DNA of 64,000 nucleotides from Flavobacterium microcysteis (lineage in GTDB: Bacteria; Bacteroidota; Bacteroidia; Flavobacteriales; Flavobacteriaceae): NCBI RefSeq assembly GCF_006385255.1, contig NZ_VFJE01000047.1:1-64000 (forward strand), in the 5' to 3' direction. The notes beneath the pieces are model-generated. The model had not been told where the DNA came from. It saw only the letters and a program-made list of their open reading frames with translations, and made no database searches. Positions 1 to 8,071 of this stretch are shown here, in pieces; within the stretch, counting starts at the first letter, position 1, and each line of letters opens with the position of its first letter. Made by a program: the position numbers and the translations under genes.

Positions 1-3000
1 TCATTTACCGCATCGATTGGTGCTTCTTCCACAACTACAGTTACCGTTGCAGAATCACAATTAGTTGGGTTTAATATTTCACACAATTGGTATACGATAG
101 TGTAAGTTCCTGCAGGTGTCTGTGGGTCTACGCTTACCGTTCCTGTTGCTGGGTCTAATTCCACGCCTGGGTTTGTCGATGGAGTCGTTACCGTGATCGT
201 TACTTGTGATGGAATAACCGGAACACCGTTTAGGGTATCGTTATCCAATACGTTCACTACATCTGTATTACCCTCGTATCCGTTAACTGGAGTTGGGTTA
301 TCATTTACTGCATCGATTGGTGCTTCTTCCACTACTACAGTTACGGTTGCAGAATCACAATTAGTTGGGTTTAGTATCTCACACAATTGGTATACGATAG
401 TGTAGGTTCCTGCAGGTGTCTGTGGGTCTACGCTTACCGTTCCAGTTGCAGGATCTAGTTCCACGCCTGGGTTAGTCGATGGAGTCGTTACCGTTACAGT
501 TACTTGTGATGGGATTACAGGAACACCGTTTAGGGTATCGTTATCCAATACGTTCACTACATCAGGGTTTCCTTCATATCCGTTAACCGGAGCCGGGTTG
601 TCATTTACCGCATCGATTGGTGCTTCTTCCACTACTACGGTTACTGTTGCAGAATCGCAGTTAGTCGGGTTCAAAATCTCGCATAATTGGTATACGATAG
701 TATAGGTTCCCGCAGGAGTCTGTGGATCTACGCTTACCGTTCCAGTTGCAGGATCTAGTTCCACGCCTGGGTTAGTCGATGGAGTCGTTACCGTAACGGT
801 TACTTGTGATGGGATTACCGGAACACCGTTTAATGTGTCGTTGTCCAATACGTTCACTACATCAGTATTGCCTTCGTATCCGTTAACCGGAGTCGGGTTA
901 TCATTTACCGCATCGATTGGTGCTTCTTCCACCACTACGGTTACTGTTGCAGAATCGCAGTTAGTCGGGTTTAGTATCTCACACAATTGGTATACAATAG
1001 TGTAGGTTCCAGCAGGTGTCTGTGGGTCTACGCTTACCGTTCCAGTTGCAGGATCTAGTTCCACGCCTGGGTTTGTCGATGGAGTCGTTACCGTTACAGT
1101 TACTTGTGATGGAATAACCGGAACACCATTCAGAGTATCGTTATCCAATACGTTCACCACGTCAGTATTGCCTTCGTATCCGTTAACCGGAGTCGGGTTG
1201 TCGTTTACCGCATCGATTGGTGCTTCTTCCACTACTACGGTTACTGTTGCAGAATCGCAGTTAGTAGGGTTCAAAATCTCGCATAATTGGTATACGATAG
1301 TATAGGTTCCCGCAGGAGTCTGTGGGTCTACGCTTACCGTTCCAGTTGCTGGATCTAATTCCACACCTGGGTTTATTGATGGAGTTGTTACCGTGATAAC
1401 AACCTCAGCTGGTACTACAGGAACACCATTTAAGGTGTCGTTATCCAAAACATTTACAACATCTGTATTACCTGTATATCCATTTACTGGTGTTACCGGA
1501 GTATCATTATTAGCTACTATCGGCGCTGGAGCTACCACAACTGTTACTGTTGCGGTATCACAGTTTGTTGGGTTTAATATTTCGCAAATTGTATAATCAA
1601 AAGTATATGTGCCTGCTGGTGTATCTGCTAAAACATCAACTGCACCTGTGGCAGTATTGAATGTTATTCCTGCAGGTACGCTTCCTGGTACAACGCTAAC
1701 TGTTACTTCACCTGGAATTACTGCAACTCCATTTAAGGTATCGTTTGCTAAAACATTTGGAATTGCATTTCCTCCTACATAACCATTTACCGGAGTGGCA
1801 TTTGTATCATTAACAGCATTTATAGGTGCTGCTGCTACAACAATAGTTACCGTAGCAGGATCGCAATTTGTTGGGTTTAAAATCTCGCATAATTGATATA
1901 CGATAGTATAAGTTCCCGCAGGTGTCTGTGGGTCTACGCTTACCGTTCCTGTTGCTGGATCAAGCTCTACGCCTGGGTTTGTTGACGGAGTAGTTACTGT
2001 AATTACAACTTGTGATGGTACTACTGGAACACCATTTAAAGTATCATTCGTTAAAACATTCACTACATCAGTATCACCTTCGTATCCATTAACAGGAGTT
2101 GGGTTATCATTATTCGCTACGATTGGTGCTGCCGCTACATTTACAGTGACTTGTGCAGTGTCACAGTTCGTAGGGTTTAGTACCTCACAGATGGTATAAT
2201 CGAAAGTATACGTTCCTGCAGGAGTTCCCGCATTTACGCTTACCGCTCCCGTAGATGTGTTGAACGTCAGTCCTGCCGGAACAGCTCCAGGAGCAACCGA
2301 AACAGTTACCGATCCTGCCGTGATGGCTGCGCCGTTTAGGGTGTCGTTCGAAACTATGTTCGCAATAGCGGTACCGCCTGCCATACCGTTTACCGGAGTT
2401 GCAGTAGTATCGTTATTGGCTACGATTGGCGCTGCTGCTACGTTTACTGTAACTTGTGCAGTGTCACAGTTGGTAGGGTTTAGCACCTCGCAGATAGTGT
2501 AGTCGAAAGTATACGTACCTGCCGGAGTTCCCGCATTTACGCTTACCGCTCCCGTAGATGTGTTGAACGTCAGTCCTGCCGGAACAGCTCCAGGAGCAAC
2601 CGAAATGGTCACCGCTCCTGCCGTGATGGCCGCACCGTTTAGGGTGTCATTCGAAACTACGTTAGCAATAGCAGTACCGCCTGCCATACCGTTTACCGGA
2701 GTTGCAGTGGTATCGTTATTGGCCACAATTGGCGCAGCCGCTACATTTACAGTGACTTGTGCAGTGTCACAGTTCGTAGGGTTTAGTATCTCGCAGATGG
2801 TATAGTCGAAAGTATATGTTCCTGCCGGAGTTCCCGCATTTACGCTTACCGCTCCTGTAGAAGTATTAAATGTCAGTCCAGCCGGAACAGCTCCAGGAGC
2901 AACCGAAACGGTTACTGACCCTGCCGTAATGGCTGCACCGTTTAGCATATCATTCGAAACTACGTTCGCGATAGCCGGGCCACCCACAATACCGTTAACC

Positions 3001-3945
3001 GGAGTTGCAGTAGTATCGTTATTCGCTACGATTGGAGCTGCCGCTACGTTTACAGTGACTTGTGCAGTGTCACAATTGGTAGGGTTTAGCACCTCGCAGA
3101 TAGTATAGTCGAAAGTGTACGTTCCTGCAGGAGTTCCCGCATTTACGCTTACCGCTCCAGTAGATGTGTTGAATGTCAGTCCAGCCGGAACAGCTCCAGG
3201 AGCAACCGAAACGGTTACCGACCCTGCCGTGATGGCTGCGCCGTTTAGCGTATCATTCGAAACTACGTTCGCAATAGCCGGACCTCCCGCAATACCGTTT
3301 ACCGGAATTGCAGTAGCGTCGTTATTGGCTACGATTGGAGCCGCCGCTACGTTTACAGTGACTTGTGCAGTGTCACAGTTCGTAGGGTTTAGCACCTCGC
3401 AGATAGTATAGTCGAAAGTGTACGTACCTGCTGGAGTTCCTGCGTTTACGCTTACCGCTCCCGTAGATGTGTTGAATGTCAGTCCTGCCGGAACAGCTCC
3501 AGGTGCAACCGAAACGGTTACTGATCCTGCCGTTATGGCTGAACCGTTTAGGGTATCGTTCGAAACTACGTTCGCAATAGCCGGGCCACCCACAATACCG
3601 TTAACCGGAGTTGCAGTAGCGTCGTTATTGGCTACGATTGGAGCCGCCGCTACATTTACAGTGACTTGCGCAGTGTCACAATTCGTAGGGTTTAGCACCT
3701 CGCAGATAGTGTAATCGAAAGTATACGTTCCTGCCGGAGTTCCCGCATTTACGCTTACCGCTCCCGTAGAAGTATTGAATGTCAGTCCAGCCGGAACAGC
3801 TCCAGGAGCAACCGAAACGGTTACTGATCCTGCCGTGATGGCTGCACCGTTTAGGGTGTCGTTCGAAACTACGTTGGCAATAGCTGGTCCACCCGCAATA
3901 CCGTTAACCGGAGTTGCAGTAGCATCGTTATTGGCTACGATAACA
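1..3945 (-). repeat. Tandem 300/303-nt coding repeats in the adhesin gene
   Basis: Two repeat classes lie within the reading frame. From about 3940 down to 2122 there are six copies with an exact 303-nt period (101 residues, type PAGTYTFDYTICEVLNPTNC). From about 1516 to the window edge there are five copies with an exact 300-nt period (anchors GATTGGTGCTTC near 16, 316, 616, 916, with a variant near 1216), type PAGTYTIVYQLCEILNPTNC. The copies between about 2121 and 1517 are mosaics of both types. DNA identity between neighbours is very high, including at synonymous positions, which points to recent expansion or gene conversion. Confidence 0.9.
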
Positions 3946-6812
3946 TTTACAGGATTTGTTGTTGTTGAATCTGTATTATCTGTTGTATCAGGATCATTTT
4001 CGTCTCCATCAACAGTAGCTATATTGGTATGGTTTCCTGTAGCATTAACTGTTGCAGTGATTACCAAAGTCTGGCTTGCTCCATTCGCTAAGTTACCTAC
4101 TGTCCATATTCCTGTTCCAGAAACATACGATTGTCCAGCTGTGTGTGAAACATAAGTATATCCTGTAGGAAGTTGGTCTGTTACCTGTACATTCGTTGCA
4201 TTACCTGTTCCGTTATTGGTTACCACTAAAGTAAATTCAACTTGTGACCCAACGTTTGGTGTTGCATTATTTACAGTCTTAACGATTTTTAAGTTAGCAT
4301 CCGCATCCGGAGCAACCGTTACGTCATCTGTATTATCACCCGGAACCGGATCATTTTCTGTACCTGTTACAGTAGCTACGTTTGTATAACTTCCCGTAGC
4401 ATTTACCGTTGCAGTAACAGTCATTGTACGTGTAACTCCATTGGCCATGTTTCCTATTGTCCAGATTCCCGTACCATTGTTATAAGCACCGGCTGTGACA
4501 GTTGAAGATACATAGGTGTAACCCGTTGGCAAATGATCAGTAACTGATACTCCAGTAGCTGCATTTGGTCCGTTGTTAGTTACAGCAATTGTAAAAGTTA
4601 CCTGCTGTCCAATTGTAGGCACAGTAGCATTTGCTGTTTTTACAATACTAAGGTCGGCAATAGCAGCAACGTTTAGGTTGTTGTATTTGATATTGTTACA
4701 GTTTTCTACCGCTGTTCCGTTTCTACATTCCAAATGCGGATCCGTTGGCGGTGTTGTACCTGGATGAGTTGCATCAATATCTGTTACGTCTGCCGGACGG
4801 ATAATAGATGCCTCTACATTTAAAGGCTGACCAGCTAAAGATGAACCTACGGTTCCAGTAATCGTAAATACGATTTCAGAACCATTTGTCATATTTAAAT
4901 CAGCTATATAATTTCCTGTAACCGGATCAACAGCTCCGCTTACTACTACAACAGTTCCCTGACTGTTTACATAAGTAACTCCGGTTATTGTAAATCCAGT
5001 TGGGACAACGAAAGCAAAACCGGAACCTGTCACATCGCTCGGTCCGTTGTTTTTTACCACAACATTATAAGAAACGGGTTGCCCAACAGCTACAGTCGTA
5101 GTTGAAGGTGTAACGCTTACTACTTCTAAATCGGCAGCAGCAACAATAATATCAAGTGTTTTTATGATAACTTCTCCAGGAACAAAACTCCAGGTATCTA
5201 ATGATTTCTCGTTACCAAAACTTGATCCTCCATCTCCGGTATTTCCGGATCCGGAACTACCCATTGTGTATCTACCCCACTTATGTCCGTTACTGTTACT
5301 TGAAATACCAGCTATTCCAGAAGCTGTAGGGTTTGATTTTGTATTTGCGTTTCCGCCATCAACGTTTGAATCATCCCAATACACCAAATCCTTATTTGGC
5401 GTATAAAGGCCATAACTGGCGTTTAGCTGTTCAATAATAATCCCGCCTGGGTTGATTTCCATATCTATAAAAGGGAAATGCACCTCGGCACCAAACAGCT
5501 GTACTCTGATTTCTCCAATATTGGTATTGGCTGACAGTATATTCCCTGATCCATCTCGTCCATCCCAAAAAACGGTATTGGTCCCCATATTACAGTTTCC
5601 TGTGATCACTCTCGTAGGGAAAGCTCCGATTATTTCAATTCTATATGTCCCTGAAAGGTTAGAGTCAAATCCAATATAGGCTCCTTTATTACCGGAACGG
5701 TTTGGAGTCCCTTCAGCTCCGGTATAAGTAATGTTTGTAGCCGTTGGCGTAATCACACTGTTTTTTAACCAGGTTGATACGCTTGTGGTAGTACTTACCG
5801 CCTGAACTGCATTTGTAGGCAGATCAGAAGCTGGTGTTGTATAAAATATTTTGTGTGTTACATTATTTGCATCATCAACGCTTCTAGGGTCATGTACTCT
5901 AAAATCAGCACTTGATGGGGTTGACAGGTTCAAACTCTTGTAAGAAGGATTTCCTGTAGCATCCAGAAAACCTTTATTGTTTACAAAAAAAGTAAAACCA
6001 ACTCCATTCGAACCATTGTTAGTTACTCTATAAGCAACTCCGTCACGAGTTAAAACAGTAAATTTGCCATAAAAGGCTTTTGCTTCTTGAAATGAAGATC
6101 CTTGTATGTGCAAGTTAAATACGTTAGAATATACACGTCCGGCAATCCAGTTAGTGTTAGCCGTGTTTCTTACGGAAATATCCCAAGCAGCTATAAGTTC
6201 TGTGTTGGTTCCCTGCGTCCAGTTAGCATCAGCAGCAACATCCACAACAGATGGTGTGGTGCTACTGGTTTCAGAACCTGTAGGCAAGAATTCTACTTTC
6301 CAAATACCTGTTTGTCCTGCCCCAACAGAAACCGTATAAGGCAAATACCTGTTTCCTCCCGCTCCCTGGCCAGGATATTGCGGTCCGGCGGTTTCACCTG
6401 CTCGGTTAGGAATCTGACCTGTTGCAGTTGCTGTCGTTAAGTATAGAGTCCCGTCTGGCGCTATAAGCCTGATACGGCCATTACCAATATTTTGGGCACT
6501 CGATGCAGCTGCGATAGTTTCTCCCGCCTGGGCATACACATAATGCGTTCCTAAAGTCTTAAAAGGCCAGGAATTGATGGTAGTCCCCGTTAGCGTATAG
6601 CTGTTGCTATACAAGAAAGCACGGTTACCCACAACTCCGGAAGGATAAAGGTCCTTACTTCCGTCTGCATAAGCAGGATTCCAGAAGCTGGCCATCGTCA
6701 GAAGGAAAACAAGCAATAAGACGCTTTTTACTCTTATGGCAGCATTCCTAAACATGACGTTTACCTGTCGATAGGGCAAAAATCTGCCTTGACAACTGTA
6801 GTTTTTGTTCAT
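1..6812 (-). CDS. Giant repeat-containing surface protein with DUF11 domains (C-terminus beyond window)
   Basis: Reads right to left; about 2,270 codons are visible with no stop before the edge. The ATG at 6810-6812 gives a long n-region; a second in-frame ATG at 6753-6755 directly precedes the hydrophobic core VLLLVFLLTMASFW and could be the true start. The cleavage region AYADGSKDLYPSG resembles the mature N-terminus of many Flavobacterium surface proteins. In order: a unique region to about residue 550; three DUF11-like beta domains (about residues 555-955, e.g. VTDHLPTGYTYVS, VTDQLPTGYTYVS); then tandem Ig-like repeats of 100-101 residues (DNDTLNG...PAGTYT..Y..CE.LNPTNCD) running off the edge. 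DUF11 proteins of this type usually end in a T9SS type B sorting domain, which cannot be seen here. Likely an exported adhesin or filament; partner unknown. Confidence 0.88.
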   Translation of the reverse strand, partial: MNKNYSCQGRFLPYRQVNVMFRNAAIRVKSVLLLVFLLTMASFWNPAYADGSKDLYPSGVVGNRAFLYSNSYTLTGTTINSWPFKTLGTHYVYAQAGETIAAASSAQNIGNGRIRLIAPDGTLYLTTATATGQIPNRAGETAGPQYPGQGAGGNRYLPYTVSVGAGQTGIWKVEFLPTGSETSSTTPSVVDVAADANWTQGTNTELIAAWDISVRNTANTNWIAGRVYSNVFNLHIQGSSFQEAKAFYGKFTVLTRDGVAYRVTNNGSNGVGFTFFVNNKGFLDATGNPSYKSLNLSTPSSADFRVHDPRSVDDANNVTHKIFYTTPASDLPTNAVQAVSTTTSVSTWLKNSVITPTATNITYTGAEGTPNRSGNKGAYIGFDSNLSGTYRIEIIGAFPTRVITGNCNMGTNTVFWDGRDGSGNILSANTNIGEIRVQLFGAEVHFPFIDMEINPGGIIIEQLNASYGLYTPNKDLVYWDDSNVDGGNANTKSNPTASGIAGISSNSNGHKWGRYTMGSSGSGNTGDGGSSFGNEKSLDTWSFVPGEVIIKTLDIIVAAADLEVVSVTPSTTTVAVGQPVSYNVVVKNNGPSDVTGSGFAFVVPTGFTITGVTYVNSQGTVVVVSGAVDPVTGNYIADLNMTNGSEIVFTITGTVGSSLAGQPLNVEASIIRPADVTDIDATHPGTTPPTDPHLECRNGTAVENCNNIKYNNLNVAAIADLSIVKTANATVPTIGQQVTFTIAVTNNGPNAATGVSVTDHLPTGYTYVSSTVTAGAYNNGTGIWTIGNMANGVTRTMTVTATVNATGSYTNVATVTGTENDPVPGDNTDDVTVAPDADANLKIVKTVNNATPNVGSQVEFTLVVTNNGTGNATNVQVTDQLPTGYTYVSHTAGQSYVSGTGIWTVGNLANGASQTLVITATVNATGNHTNIATVDGDENDPDTTDNTDSTTTNPVNVIVANNDATATPVNGIAGGPAIANVVSNDTLNGAAITAGSVTVSVAPGAVPAGLTFNTSTGAVSVNAGTPAGTYTFDYTICEVLNPTNCDTAQVTVNVAAAPIVANNDATATPVNGIVGGPAIANVVSNDTLNGSAITAGSVTVSVAPGAVPAGLTFNTSTGAVSVNAGTPAGTYTFDYTICEVLNPTNCDTAQVTVNVAAAPIVANNDATAIPVNGIAGGPAIANVVSNDTLNGAAITAGSVTVSVAPGAVPAGLTFNTSTGAVSVNAGTPAGTYTFDYTICEVLNPTNCDTAQVTVNVAAAPIVANNDTTATPVNGIVGGPAIANVVSNDMLNGAAITAGSVTVSVAPGAVPAGLTFNTSTGAVSVNAGTPAGTYTFDYTICEILNPTNCDTAQVTVNVAAAPIVANNDTTATPVNGMAGGTAIANVVSNDTLNGAAITAGAVTISVAPGAVPAGLTFNTSTGAVSVNAGTPAGTYTFDYTICEVLNPTNCDTAQVTVNVAAAPIVANNDTTATPVNGMAGGTAIANIVSNDTLNGAAITAGSVTVSVAPGAVPAGLTFNTSTGAVSVNAGTPAGTYTFDYTICEVLNPTNCDTAQVTVNVAAAPIVANNDNPTPVNGYEGDTDVVNVLTNDTLNGVPVVPSQVVITVTTPSTNPGVELDPATGTVSVDPQTPAGTYTIVYQLCEILNPTNCDPATVTIVVAAAPINAVNDTNATPVNGYVGGNAIPNVLANDTLNGVAVIPGEVTVSVVPGSVPAGITFNTATGAVDVLADTPAGTYTFDYTICEILNPTNCDTATVTVVVAPAPIVANNDTPVTPVNGYTGNTDVVNVLDNDTLNGVPVVPAEVVITVTTPSINPGVELDPATGTVSVDPQTPAGTYTIVYQLCEILNPTNCDSATVTVVVEEAPIDAVNDNPTPVNGYEGNTDVVNVLDNDTLNGVPVIPSQVTVTVTTPSTNPGVELDPATGTVSVDPQTPAGTYTIVYQLCEILNPTNCDSATVTVVVEEAPIDAVNDNPTPVNGYEGNTDVVNVLDNDTLNGVPVIPSQVTVTVTTPSTNPGVELDPATGTVSVDPQTPAGTYTIVYQLCEILNPTNCDSATVTVVVEEAPIDAVNDNPAPVNGYEGNPDVVNVLDNDTLNGVPVIPSQVTVTVTTPSTNPGVELDPATGTVSVDPQTPAGTYTIVYQLCEILNPTNCDSATVTVVVEEAPIDAVNDNPTPVNGYEGNTDVVNVLDNDTLNGVPVIPSQVTITVTTPSTNPGVELDPATGTVSVDPQTPAGTYTIVYQLCEILNPTNCDSATVTVVVEEAPIDAVN

Positions 6813-7030
6813 CGTTATAGTTTTAAAGTTTAATTGAAAATCGGGGAAAACAGTTTTTTGGTGGTAGCAAACGGTTTATTAATAGCGATTTAAAGAATAT
6901 AGTTTTTACACATATGCCGATTTGGTTTGATTAATAAATGGTTAGATACTATTGATCGAGTTGACGGACAACCGATTGTGCAAATTTCTTTAGTATACTG
7001 CGTAGGCCGTGTAGACAATGCATACAGCGT

Positions 7031-7050
7031 TTGTAGAATAAATTCTACAA
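7031..7050. promoter_or_regulatory. Palindrome TTGTAGAATAAATTCTACAA, candidate operator
   Basis: A 20-bp palindrome with 9 of 10 arm positions matching. It lies between the adhesin and aquaporin genes, about 220 bp upstream of the adhesin start. A GAAATTTG box (minus strand, 6981-6988) that resembles TAnnTTTG lies downstream of it. The same core occurs at 7955-7972. The binding factor is inferred only; the nearby LuxR-type regulator is the obvious candidate. Confidence 0.5.
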
Positions 7051-7078
7051 ATCGGCTTCTTATTTCAGGTGGATCGTT

Positions 7079-7810
7079 TTAGTTAATCGGCCTGATGAAA
7101 GTAATGTAGTAGATAAGTCCTGCCAGACCTGCACCAGCAAAAGGAGATAACCATAAGGATAAAGCTGCAACGGCTTCATGATTTCCGTACAGTAGTAATT
7201 CGGCTGCAGTTATAGCCGGATTCAAAGGATAGTTGGTTAGAGATAGATTAACGAAATTGGCCATAAATACAGTTATCGCCATAATAGAAGCCATATATAA
7301 TTTACTCTTTTTCAAATAGGTTAACCCCAAAAAGAGCAATAAAATAATAAACATCATTACACTCTGGCATATGGTTGAAAGCATCAGTCCCTCCGGATAA
7401 ATCAGAGCTGCTGGTTTAGCTAACGTTGCAGAAAGTGTTCCTATTCTTTGTGAAAACAAATACGATACGAGAACGGCTGCCAAAATCCCGCCAATTATAT
7501 GCGTACAGACATAAGCAATCAGTCGGTTAAACCCTATTCTATTGGCAATAAAAAAACCAACCGAAATGGCAGGATTGTAATGCGAGCCGGATATCGAATA
7601 AGAGAAAAAAGTAGCCAAAAAAGTGATGGCTCCCATATAGAGACACACTAGTGTCTGGTTAAAAAAATTATCTTGAAAAAAAAGGACAATTGTTCCTGCC
7701 ATAGCAAAAAATGTCAATAGAAAAGTCCCGGTAAATTCTGCAAGAATGCTTCCTAATTGCACTTTAGAAAACATCTTTGTATGCCCTGAGGCAAATGCTG
7801 GTAAACTCAT
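7079..7810 (-). CDS. Aquaporin-like (MIP family) channel
   Basis: 243 residues, six hydrophobic spans and two half-helix NPA motifs: SGSHYNPAIS near residue 75 and YPLNPAIT near residue 198. This is the Major Intrinsic Protein layout, so a passive inner-membrane channel for water or a small neutral solute is expected. Oddly, the residue after the second NPA is Ile; most aquaporins and glycerol facilitators have Arg there (NPAR) as part of the selectivity filter, so the substrate is doubtful. The gene is transcribed away from the sensor kinase and sits between two copies of one palindrome, with a further strong palindrome about 20 bp before its start. Confidence 0.8.
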   Translation of the reverse strand: MSLPAFASGHTKMFSKVQLGSILAEFTGTFLLTFFAMAGTIVLFFQDNFFNQTLVCLYMGAITFLATFFSYSISGSHYNPAISVGFFIANRIGFNRLIAYVCTHIIGGILAAVLVSYLFSQRIGTLSATLAKPAALIYPEGLMLSTICQSVMMFIILLLFLGLTYLKKSKLYMASIMAITVFMANFVNLSLTNYPLNPAITAAELLLYGNHEAVAALSLWLSPFAGAGLAGLIYYITFIRPIN

Positions 7811-7829
7811 AAAATTTAGTGGAAATAAT

Positions 7830-7860
7830 ATGCAAGGGAAAGAAATTCTTTCCCTTGCAT
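7830..7860. promoter_or_regulatory. 31-bp perfect palindrome in the aquaporin leader
   Basis: Two 15-nt arms (ATGCAAGGGAAAGAA and its exact complement) flank one base. The element ends 20 bp before the aquaporin start codon. Neither side has a T-run, so it is not an obvious terminator. It could be an operator for a dimeric protein or a hairpin in the mRNA leader next to the translation start. Confidence 0.55.
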
Positions 7861-7954
7861 TGTAATCAAAACCTAGTAAAAATCTATTGGGTTAAATCAT
7901 TTACTAAATTCTATATTGACATTGAAAAAAGTTGTGGCTTATATAAACAGCTGC

Positions 7955-7972
7955 TGTAGAATTAATTCTACA
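7955..7972. promoter_or_regulatory. Perfect palindrome TGTAGAATTAATTCTACA, candidate operator
   Basis: An 18-bp perfect palindrome in the divergent region between the aquaporin and sensor kinase genes. A GAACTTTG box at 7997-8004 resembles the TAnnTTTG -7 element, which would centre the palindrome about 46 bp before the kinase transcription start, a usual activator position. The same core occurs at 7031-7050. Confidence 0.5.
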
Positions 7973-8071
7973 AAACCAATCGACATTTTTCATACTGAAC
8001 TTTGTAATATTGAAGTTGGATTTTCCCTTTCGGATAGCTCGTATTAAGCCACTGATTCCCATCTGCTAAAA

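Noticed and set aside
1..3945. CRISPR-like periodicity
   Set aside because: The repeats are 300 nt or longer, have no spacers and lie in a coding frame.
193..4155. Several plus-strand ORFs of 60-126 residues within the left repeat region
   Set aside because: They repeat with the 300/303-nt period and are antisense shadows of the adhesin gene, whose minus-strand frame is continuous and protein-like.
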